Positions 57,430 to 64,000 of a DNA stretch of 64,000 bases are shown one piece after another. The position numbers and the translations under genes were made by a program. This DNA is from Pseudomonas cremoricolorata DSM 17059 = NBRC 16634 (GTDB lineage Bacteria > Pseudomonadota > Gammaproteobacteria > Pseudomonadales > Pseudomonadaceae), in assembly GCF_000425745.1 (NCBI RefSeq), contig NZ_KE384442.1, forward strand, positions 376,968 to 440,967, given 5' to 3'. The notes beneath the pieces were generated by a model that had not been told where the DNA came from, ran no database searches, and saw only the letters and a program-made list of their open reading frames with translations. The stretch's first letter is position 1. The number at the start of each line of letters is the position of its first letter.

Positions 57430-58866
57430 CTAGCGACCCATCATGTCCCTGACCATGCGCTGTTGGTCCATGATCTCGCGCTGACGCTGGTCGATCTGCG
57501 CGGCCAGCGGGAAGTTGCTGCCGGCGCGGCGCTTGGCAAAATCCAGTTGCTGAATCGCCTGGTCGAAATCGCCGACCAGGGTAAAGTACTCGGCCCGCGC
57601 CCGGTGCAGGCCGATGGTATTGCCTGACAACCCCCGCACTTCAGCCACTTCGTACCAGACGTCCGGGTCCTGCGGGCGATTCTTCAGCAGCCCATCGAGC
57701 ACCCGTTCCGCTTCGGCTGGCTTGCCCTGCTTGATCAGCAGGTCGGCACGCACCTGATTCAACGGGTAGTTGCCGGGGTACAGGCTCTGCAGGCGGTCCA
57801 CTATCTGCTGGGCCTCGGCCAGGCGGTTGTTGGTGATCTCCAGGTCGATCTGCGCCAGGTTGTAGGTGATGTCGCTCGGCGCCTTGGCCAGCAGCGGCTT
57901 GAGGTTGGCGCGCGCTTCGTTGAGGCGGCCGCCCTTGATCTGCGCCAGAGCCAGGCCATAGCGCGCAGCGTCCAGGGTCGGGTCTTCATCGAGCTGGGCC
58001 TGGAAGCGCTTGGCGGCCAGGCCCGGAGTGCCCTCGTAGGTGAGTGCCACGCGCGCGCGAATCAGTTGATAGCGCAGGCTGTCTTCCACGCCGCCTTTGG
58101 GCGCCTGATCGGCGCGGTTGCGGGTGTCGGCGATCCGAGATTCGGTCACCGGGTGAGTCAGGAGGAACTCCGGCGGCTTGCCGTCGTAGCGATACTGGCG
58201 CGCCAGGCGCTCGAACATGGTGGGCATGTTGCGCGGGTCGTAGCCGGCTTTTTCCAGGTTCTGGATGCCAATGCGGTCAGCCTCTTGCTCATTCTGCCGC
58301 GAGAAGCGCCGCTGCTCCTGAATCGCCGCAGCCTGGGTGCCGGCGATCAGGCCGATACCGGCGTCGCCACCGCCGCCTGCGGCCAACACGATACCGGCCA
58401 GCAGCGCGGCCATCATCGGCAATTGCATGCGCTGTTGAGCCTCGACGCCGCGGGCGAAATGGCGCTGCGACAAGTGCGCCAGTTCGTGGGCCAGCACCGA
58501 GGCGTACTCGCCTTCGGTCTGGGCGTTGAGGAACAGCCCGCCATTGACCCCGACGATGCCGCCGGGCGCGGCGAAGGCGTTGAGTTCACGGCTGTCGATC
58601 AGCACGAACTCCAGGCGACGGTCCTGCAACTGGCTGGTTTCGGCCAGACGGTACACGCTGGTCTCGACGTAATCCTTGAGCTGCGGGTCGTTCAGCTGTT
58701 TGACGTTGCCCCGCAACAAGCTCAGCCAGGCGCGGCCGAGATCATGTTCCTGCTTGGGCGAGACGATCGAGGAACTGGCATCGCCCAGCGACGGCAGATC
58801 GTCGGCCTGGCCGGGCGCCGCCAGCAGACAGGCCAGCGCCAGCAGGGTGGGGCGCAGTAGATTCAT
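57430..58866 (-). CDS. bepA: M48 metalloprotease with TPR domain (BepA)
   Basis: A 478-residue periplasmic protease and chaperone for LptD and BAM. Signal peptide about 1-21. The zinc site is LAHELAHLSQRH (HExxH, near 131) with the third ligand in RQNEQEADRIG. A membrane-touching loop (MMAALLAGIVLAAGGGGDAG) follows. TPR units fill about 305-475. Confidence 0.95.
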   Translation of the reverse strand: MNLLRPTLLALACLLAAPGQADDLPSLGDASSSIVSPKQEHDLGRAWLSLLRGNVKQLNDPQLKDYVETSVYRLAETSQLQDRRLEFVLIDSRELNAFAAPGGIVGVNGGLFLNAQTEGEYASVLAHELAHLSQRHFARGVEAQQRMQLPMMAALLAGIVLAAGGGGDAGIGLIAGTQAAAIQEQRRFSRQNEQEADRIGIQNLEKAGYDPRNMPTMFERLARQYRYDGKPPEFLLTHPVTESRIADTRNRADQAPKGGVEDSLRYQLIRARVALTYEGTPGLAAKRFQAQLDEDPTLDAARYGLALAQIKGGRLNEARANLKPLLAKAPSDITYNLAQIDLEITNNRLAEAQQIVDRLQSLYPGNYPLNQVRADLLIKQGKPAEAERVLDGLLKNRPQDPDVWYEVAEVRGLSGNTIGLHRARAEYFTLVGDFDQAIQQLDFAKRRAGSNFPLAAQIDQRQREIMDQQRMVRDMMGR

Positions 58867-58975
58867 GCAGTAGGCTCGCGTGGAGTGAAAGATTCCTACT
58901 GTAGCCGCCTCGCACCCTGCCGACCAGTGGCGCTATCCTAGGCGGCCCCTCTGTCCTGCCCCTGTGGAGAACCCC

Positions 58976-59215
58976 GTGAGCGAATCCCTGACCTACGCTG
59001 CCGAACTCGATGCCAGCGGGCTGAACTGCCCGCTGCCGCTGCTCAAGGCGAAGATGGCCCTCAATGGCCTGGCCAGCGGCGCGGTGCTCAAGGTAATTGC
59101 CACCGATGCCGGCTCCCAGCGTGACTTTCATACCTTTGCCCGCCTCTCAGGTCATAGCCTGGTCGACGAGCAGGTCGACGCTGGCGTCTACACCTACTGG
59201 CTGCGCAAGGCCTGA
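58976..59215 (+). CDS. TusA-like sulfurtransferase
   Basis: A 79-residue SirA/TusA-fold protein. The catalytic cysteine is in DASGLNCPLPLLKAKMALN (CPxP motif, near residue 18). TusA relays sulfur to thiolation pathways; paralogues exist, so the pathway here is not assigned. GTG 58976 with GGAG seven bases before; 58964 is possible but less likely. It leads perM by 18 bases. Confidence 0.85.
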   Translation: MSESLTYAAELDASGLNCPLPLLKAKMALNGLASGAVLKVIATDAGSQRDFHTFARLSGHSLVDEQVDAGVYTYWLRKA

Positions 59216-59233
59216 GTTCTCCAAGGATCTGTA

Positions 59234-60304
59234 ATGTTCAACGTGCTTCGCGGCTGGGTGCAGCGCTACTTCTCTGACGAGCAGGCGGTGGTGCTGGCGG
59301 TACTGCTGTTTCTTGCCTTCACCGTGGTGCTGACCTTTGGCGGCATGCTCGCGCCGGTGCTGGCGGGCATGGTGCTGGCCTTCCTCATGCAAGGCCTGGT
59401 CAACGCCCTGGAGCGTTTCAGAGTGCCGAGCGGGGTGGCCGTCGCAGTGGTCTTCACCCTGTTCATGGGCGCGCTGGCGGTATTCCTGCTGGTGCTGGTG
59501 CCGCTGCTCTGGCATCAGTTGATCACCCTGTTCAACGAACTGCCGGGCATGCTCGGCAAGTGGCAGTCGCTGTTGCTGTTGCTGCCTGAGCGCTACCCGC
59601 ACCTGGTGTCGGACGAGCAGGTGCTGCGCGCCATCGAGTCGGTGCGCGGCGAAATCGGCAAGTTCGGCCAGTGGGCGCTGGGGTTTTCCCTGTCGAGCCT
59701 GCCGCTGCTGGTCAGCGCCATGATCTACCTGGTGCTGGTGCCGATTCTGGTGTTCTTCTTCCTCAAGGACCGTGAGCTGATCGCGCGCTGGGTGGTCGGC
59801 TATCTGCCCCGTGAACGCACCTTGCTCAACCGCGTCGGCGACGAGATGAACCGGCAGATCGCCAATTACATCCGCGGCAAGGGCATCGAAATTCTGATTT
59901 GCGGTATCGCTACCTACATCGCCTTCATCAGCCTGGGCCTGAACTACGCCGCCTTGCTAGCCCTGCTGGTGGGCCTGTCGGTGGTGGTGCCGTATGTCGG
60001 CGCGGTGGTGGTGACGGTGCCGGTGACCCTGATCGCGCTGTTCCAGTGGGGCTGGGGCGATCAATTCATCTACCTGATGGTGACCTACGCGATCATCCAG
60101 GCGCTCGACGGCAACGTGCTGGTGCCGCTGCTGTTTTCCGAGGCGGTGAGCCTGCACCCGGTGGCGATCATCTGCGCCGTGCTGCTGTTTGGCGGGTTGT
60201 GGGGGTTCTGGGGGATCTTCTTCGCCATTCCCCTGGCGACGCTGTTCAAGGCGGTGCTCGATGCCTGGCCGCGGCAGGAGCGAAGTGTGGCGCCGCTGCT
60301 GTAG
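59234..60304 (+). CDS. perM: AI-2E family transporter (PerM)
   Basis: A 356-residue membrane protein with about eight helices and the family's C-terminal lines GLNYAALLALLVGLSVVVPYVGAVVVTVPV and VLVPLLFSEAVSLHPVAII. Substrates for the family vary and are mostly unknown. It follows the TusA-like gene and is convergent with bcp. Confidence 0.88.
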   Translation: MFNVLRGWVQRYFSDEQAVVLAVLLFLAFTVVLTFGGMLAPVLAGMVLAFLMQGLVNALERFRVPSGVAVAVVFTLFMGALAVFLLVLVPLLWHQLITLFNELPGMLGKWQSLLLLLPERYPHLVSDEQVLRAIESVRGEIGKFGQWALGFSLSSLPLLVSAMIYLVLVPILVFFFLKDRELIARWVVGYLPRERTLLNRVGDEMNRQIANYIRGKGIEILICGIATYIAFISLGLNYAALLALLVGLSVVVPYVGAVVVTVPVTLIALFQWGWGDQFIYLMVTYAIIQALDGNVLVPLLFSEAVSLHPVAIICAVLLFGGLWGFWGIFFAIPLATLFKAVLDAWPRQERSVAPLL

Positions 60305-60325
60305 CTGCGGCGCCCCAGGCGGCGG

Positions 60326-60799
60326 TCAGGCCTTGTTCAGCGCCTCGGCCGCGGCCAGCACGGCATCGACATGGCCGGGCACTTTCACGCCACGCCATTG
60401 CTGACGCAGCACGCCGTCGCTGTCGATCAGGAAGGTGCTGCGATCGACGCCCAGGTATTCCTTGCCATAGAGCTTCTTGAGCTTGATCACATCGAACAGC
60501 TGGCACAGGGCTTCGTCCTTGTCGCTGATCAGCTCGAAGGTGAAGCCCTGCTTGGCCTTGAAGTTTTCATGGGATTTCAAGCCGTCGCGCGAGACGCCGA
60601 ACACCACGGTGTTGGCCGCCGCGAAGGCTGCGGCCTGGTCACGGAAGCCCTGGCCCTGGGTGGTGCAGCCCGGAGTGCTGTCCTTGGGGTAGAAATACAG
60701 CACCACCTGCTGGCCCTTGAGCTCGGCGAGGTGGACGTTCTGGCCGCTGGTGGCCTGGGCCTGGAAATCAGGCACGGCCTGGTCGATGGCAACGCTCAT
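60326..60799 (-). CDS. bcp: Peroxiredoxin Bcp
   Basis: A 157-residue thiol peroxidase. The peroxidatic Cys lies in YPKDSTPGCTTQGQGFRDQ (near 46). The resolving Cys five positions later in E. coli Bcp is missing (GQG), so this is a 1-Cys form that would need an outside thiol. It follows gcvR by 10 bases. Confidence 0.93.
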   Translation of the reverse strand: MSVAIDQAVPDFQAQATSGQNVHLAELKGQQVVLYFYPKDSTPGCTTQGQGFRDQAAAFAAANTVVFGVSRDGLKSHENFKAKQGFTFELISDKDEALCQLFDVIKLKKLYGKEYLGVDRSTFLIDSDGVLRQQWRGVKVPGHVDAVLAAAEALNKA

Positions 60800-60809
60800 G
60801 GGGCTTTCC

Positions 60810-61370
60810 TCAAACAGGGTTCTGTGGACGCCACGGTTCGATCAGTGCATCCAGGTTCAGGGCGTCGGCGAAGTCCAGGAACTGGTCGCGCAGCCAGCTG
60901 ATCTGCGTGCCGGCCGGCAGGATCACGGTGAACTGGGCGTTGAGCATGCTGCTGCCGGTCTGCGGCGCCAGGTAGGTGTCGCAGGTCATGGCGTCGAGCT
61001 CGACACGGTGGTCGAGGAAGAACTGGCACAGCTCGTTGATGATGTCCGGGCGGTAGGCGGCGCTGACGTAGGCGACGTAGGGCAGGGCCTGGGGGCGTAC
61101 CTCCTGCTCGGCGCTGCGCACCACATCGATGGTCATGCCATGTTTCTTCGCCAGGCCCGGCAGGGTGGTTTCCAGGCGCGCCAGGGCGTCCCAGTTGCCG
61201 CCGACCTGCAGCACCAGCGCGCTGGTTTCGCCATGCCGGCTCAGGCGCGAGGTGACCACCGCGCAGCGATTGTCGAAGGCGGCGCGGCTCAGAATGTTGG
61301 CCAGCTCCATCGGGTTGGGGCCCAGGGCGCTGATGACGAGAAATTGTTCACGGACGGTTGGGGTGGACAT
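60810..61370 (-). CDS. gcvR: Glycine cleavage system regulator GcvR-type ACT protein
   Basis: A 186-residue protein with two ACT domains (about 8-75, FLVISALGPNPMELANILSRAAFDNRCAVVTSRLSRHGE, and about 95-175). GcvR controls GcvA in E. coli in response to glycine. It is divergent from dapA across about 247 bases and heads an operon with bcp. Confidence 0.9.
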   Translation of the reverse strand: MSTPTVREQFLVISALGPNPMELANILSRAAFDNRCAVVTSRLSRHGETSALVLQVGGNWDALARLETTLPGLAKKHGMTIDVVRSAEQEVRPQALPYVAYVSAAYRPDIINELCQFFLDHRVELDAMTCDTYLAPQTGSSMLNAQFTVILPAGTQISWLRDQFLDFADALNLDALIEPWRPQNPV

Positions 61371-61617
61371 GCAACATTCCTAAAGCGATGAGTGGTCGGC
61401 ACGAAACGTGCGCGAGGCCGGGCTGCGGCATCGAACCGAGCCCTTGCGGCTGGCGCAGAACAGGGTCGGCGGCCTGTCGGGCCGCGTGCTACCGAGCAAA
61501 GGAGGAAGGGTAGCGAAATCCGGGCTGCAGGGGAATGCTCCACCCGCCAGCTTCGCTTGTGCAAGGTCGATGGCGCCAGTACCATTACCGCTCTCTTTTT
61601 CCGGCAGGAGCAGCTTA

Positions 61618-62505
61618 ATGATCTCGGGCAGTATGGTGGCATTGGTCACGCCCATGGATGCACAAGGGCGCGTCGACTGGCTCAGCCTCGACAAACTGGT
61701 CGATTTCCACCTGGAAAAAGGCACCCACGCCATCGTCGCGGTCGGCACCACCGGCGAATCCGCCACGCTCGACGTCGAAGAGCACATCCTGGTCATCAAG
61801 CATGTGGTCGAGCGGGTCAAGCGCAGCGCTCGGCGCATCCCGGTCATCGCCGGTACCGGCGCCAACTCTACCGCCGAGGCGGTGCACCTCACGCAGAATG
61901 CCAAAAGCGCCGGAGCCGATGCCTGCCTGCTGGTGGTGCCGTACTACAACCGCCCTACCCAGGAAGGCCTGTACCAGCACTTCAAACTCATCGCAGAGTC
62001 GGTCGACATCCCGCAGATCCTCTACAACGTGCCCGGTCGCACCTCCTGCGACATGCAGGCCGACACCGTGATCCGTCTGTCGACCATCCCCAACATCATC
62101 GGTATCAAGGAAGCCACCGGCGACCTCGACCGGGCCAAGGCCATCATCGATGGCGTCGACAAAGAGTTCCTGGTCCTGTCCGGCGATGATCCGACGGCGG
62201 TCGAACTGATCCTGCTGGGCGGCAAAGGCAATATTTCCGTCACCGCCAACGTCGCCCCGCGCGAAATGGCCGACCTGTGCGAAGCCGCCCTTGCCGGCGA
62301 TGCCGAAAAGGCCCGCGCGATCAACGACGCGCTCATGCCGCTGCACAAGAATCTGTTCTGCGAGGCCAACCCGATCCCGGTGAAATGGGCATTGGTGGAG
62401 ATGGGCCTGATGCAGCAAGGCATTCGCCTGCCCCTGACCTGGCTGAGCGAAGGCTGTCACGAACGAGTCCGTACTGCCTTGCGCCAGTCCGGCGTACTGG
62501 TTTAA
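61618..62505 (+). CDS. dapA: 4-hydroxy-tetrahydrodipicolinate synthase DapA
   Basis: A 295-residue TIM-barrel aldolase, first enzyme of the lysine and diaminopimelate branch. GTTGES (near 43-48), the catalytic-triad Tyr in PYYNRPTQEGLY, and the Schiff-base Lys in IGIKEATGDLDR are present. ATG 61618 is chosen; GGAGCAG lies upstream. It leads bamC by 17 bases. Confidence 0.97.
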   Translation: MISGSMVALVTPMDAQGRVDWLSLDKLVDFHLEKGTHAIVAVGTTGESATLDVEEHILVIKHVVERVKRSARRIPVIAGTGANSTAEAVHLTQNAKSAGADACLLVVPYYNRPTQEGLYQHFKLIAESVDIPQILYNVPGRTSCDMQADTVIRLSTIPNIIGIKEATGDLDRAKAIIDGVDKEFLVLSGDDPTAVELILLGGKGNISVTANVAPREMADLCEAALAGDAEKARAINDALMPLHKNLFCEANPIPVKWALVEMGLMQQGIRLPLTWLSEGCHERVRTALRQSGVLV

Positions 62506-62522
62506 TCGAGGAAGTACACCGC

Positions 62523-63638
62523 ATGAAGCGACTGGCAGGTTTATCCGCCCTGGCATTGATCATCTCCAGCACCAGCGGTTGTGGCTGGTTGTGGGGCGAC
62601 GAAGGTTATTTCCGTGATCGCGGCAGCGACTACCTGCAGGCGCAGACCACTGCGCCCATGCAGGTTCCGCAGGACGCCACCCACGTCAAGCGTCTCGATC
62701 CGCTGTTGCCGATTCCGCGTAACGTCGCCGACGACAACGTCAGTGGCGAATTCGAAGTGCCACGTCCGCAGCCGCTCAACGCCGCTGCCGACACCGCCGA
62801 CTACAGCCTGCAACGCAGCGGCAGCAGCCGTTGGGTGCTGGCCCAGCACTCGCCCGCCGAAGTCTGGCCGGTGGCCCGCCAGTTCTTCGAAGACAACGGC
62901 TTCCGTATCGCTGAAGAGCGTCCGCAGACCGGCGAATTCAACACCACCTGGCAGCGTTTCGACGAACTGTCCGCCTCGCTCGGCCAGCGCCTGGCCAGCT
63001 CGGCCAGCAGCGGCGACAGCGAAGTTCGCGTGCGCGTGCGCATGGAACCTGGCGTGCAGCGCAACACCAGTGAGGTGTATATCGTCAGCGTCGAACGTCC
63101 GGCTGGCAGCACCGCCGACCCGGCATTCCCCTCCACCTCGCGCAACGCCGGCGTCGATGCCCTGCTGGTCGATGAAATGCTCGCCAGCATGAACCGCAGC
63201 GCCGAGAAGGGCGGTTCGGTCTCGCTGCTCGCCGAACGCGACTTCGATACCCCAAGCCGGGTCAGCCTGAGCGAAGACGGCAGCGGCAACCCGGTGCTTT
63301 ACATGGGTTCCGATCTGGATCGTGCCTGGTCGGGTGTCGGTCGTGCGCTCGAGCAGGGTCAATGGCGCGTCGAGGACATCAACCGCAGCCTGGGCCTGTA
63401 CTACATCAACCTGTCGGAAAAACCTGAAAGCAAGCAGAGCGAGCCTGGCTTCTTCGGCCGCATGTTCGGCAGCAAGCCGACCGAGCAGGAGCGTGAAGCC
63501 CGTGCCGAGCGCTATCAGGTACGCCTGAGCAAGGTCGGTGAGAACGTACAGGTCACGGTCGAGAAGAACATCAACACCGTCGCCCCGGCAGATGTCGCGC
63601 GCCGCGTGCTGAGCCTCATCCAGGACCACCTGGGTTAA
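62523..63638 (+). CDS. bamC: Outer membrane assembly lipoprotein BamC
   Basis: A 371-residue lipoprotein of the BAM complex. The lipobox STSGC puts the lipid cysteine at residue 20. An unstructured segment that contacts BamD follows, then two helix-grip domains (about 95-215 and 245-371). AGGAAG precedes the ATG. It sits directly ahead of an MBL hydrolase gene. Confidence 0.93.
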   Translation: MKRLAGLSALALIISSTSGCGWLWGDEGYFRDRGSDYLQAQTTAPMQVPQDATHVKRLDPLLPIPRNVADDNVSGEFEVPRPQPLNAAADTADYSLQRSGSSRWVLAQHSPAEVWPVARQFFEDNGFRIAEERPQTGEFNTTWQRFDELSASLGQRLASSASSGDSEVRVRVRMEPGVQRNTSEVYIVSVERPAGSTADPAFPSTSRNAGVDALLVDEMLASMNRSAEKGGSVSLLAERDFDTPSRVSLSEDGSGNPVLYMGSDLDRAWSGVGRALEQGQWRVEDINRSLGLYYINLSEKPESKQSEPGFFGRMFGSKPTEQEREARAERYQVRLSKVGENVQVTVEKNINTVAPADVARRVLSLIQDHLG

Positions 63639-64000
63639 GTGCGCTTCGCGGTATTGGGAAGCGGTAGCCAGGGAAACGGCACGCTGATCGCCAGCGGTGA
63701 CACGTTCATCCTGGTCGATTGCGGGTTCTCGTTGCGTGAAACCGAGCGGCGCCTGGCGCTGCTCGGCGTATCGGCCAGTGACCTCAGCGCAGTGCTGGTC
63801 ACCCATGAACACGCCGATCATGTGCATGGCGTAGGGTTGCTGGCGCGGCGCTACAATGTGCCGGTGTACCTCAGTCAGGGCACCTTGCGCGGCATGCGCA
63901 AGCCGGTGGAGGTCGCTGGGTTTCTCGAGTGCGGCACCACGCTGGGTATCGGTAGCCTGCAGGTCAGTGCCGCCCGCGTCGAACACGATGCACTCGAGCC
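63639..64000 (+). CDS. MBL-fold metallohydrolase, partial
   Basis: The gene runs off the window. The N-terminus MRFAVLGSGSQGNGTLI and the metal motif VTHEHADHVHG (HxHxDH, near 55-65) are those of YycJ/WalJ-like MBL hydrolases. GTG start immediately after the bamC stop, so the genes are probably one transcript. The function is not established. Confidence 0.85.
   Translation, partial: MRFAVLGSGSQGNGTLIASGDTFILVDCGFSLRETERRLALLGVSASDLSAVLVTHEHADHVHGVGLLARRYNVPVYLSQGTLRGMRKPVEVAGFLECGTTLGIGSLQVSAARVEHDALE

Noticed and set aside
62541..63986. A 481-residue open frame opposite bamC and the MBL gene
   Set aside because: It covers two well-supported genes on the other strand and shows no domain.

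Overview
The window is a chromosomal stretch of a Pseudomonas, most likely of the P. putida group. The basis is gene content and order: aspS-yebC-ruvCAB-ybgC-tolQRAB-pal-cpoB-queE-queC; prc through minCDE to a lauroyl acyltransferase; and nadA-bepA-tusA-like-perM-bcp-gcvR-dapA-bamC. Proteins resemble known pseudomonad proteins closely and the DNA is GC-rich. No rRNA, insertion sequence, integrase, phage gene or CRISPR array was seen. Almost all of the window is core chromosome.

Layout. 1-3.5 kb: a 675-base stretch with no gene, a HIT protein, slyX, a membrane/cold-shock fusion, a Dps-like ferritin, a ribbon-helix-helix protein and an FmdB zinc ribbon. 3.6-8.6 kb: aspS, yebC and the Holliday-junction set ruvC, ruvA, ruvB. 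8.8-14.2 kb: the whole Tol-Pal cell-envelope operon, closed by a terminator. 14.3-15.8 kb: the queuosine precursor genes queE and queC, then tRNA-Lys. 16-20.4 kb: an acetyltransferase, a YoaK-family membrane protein, a small AT-richer orphan gene bounded by a decayed copy of the yoaK 3' end, and an MFS-acyltransferase fusion. 20.4-23.3 kb: a guanidine-II riboswitch with its Gdx/SugE exporter, a BASS-family transporter, rdgC, tRNA-Val and tRNA-Asp. 23.5-28.6 kb: an HscC chaperone module (Hsp70, J-like protein, DUF1266 protein). 28.7-32.3 kb: a ParD-like protein overlapping map, an FKBP isomerase, a DUF1232 protein behind paired DnaA boxes, and an XRE regulator pair. 32.3-35.5 kb: prc and a quinone oxidoreductase. 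35.5-41.9 kb: an ABC importer with two phosphatase-like enzymes and a GntR/UTRA regulator. 41.8-50.2 kb: an MscS channel, a pseudouridine synthase, minCDE, a lipid A acyltransferase, mlaA and an alpha/beta hydrolase. 50.6-54.3 kb: a GH17-like membrane enzyme, an orphan betaine-type binding protein and a heme oxygenase. 54.5-64 kb: a DUF945 protein, nadA, bepA, a TusA-like protein, perM, bcp, gcvR, dapA, bamC and the start of an MBL-fold hydrolase.

Much of the content concerns the envelope: Tol-Pal, MlaA, BepA, BamC, the lauroyl transferase and Prc are all outer-membrane maintenance factors. The least ordinary regions are the orphan gene and decayed copy at 17.5-18.6 kb, the guanidine-II riboswitch at 20.8 kb, the HscC module, the ParD-like/map overlap, the DnaA-box palindrome at 30.96 kb and the 23-bp inverted repeat behind minE. 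No wholly new system can be demonstrated from the sequence alone.
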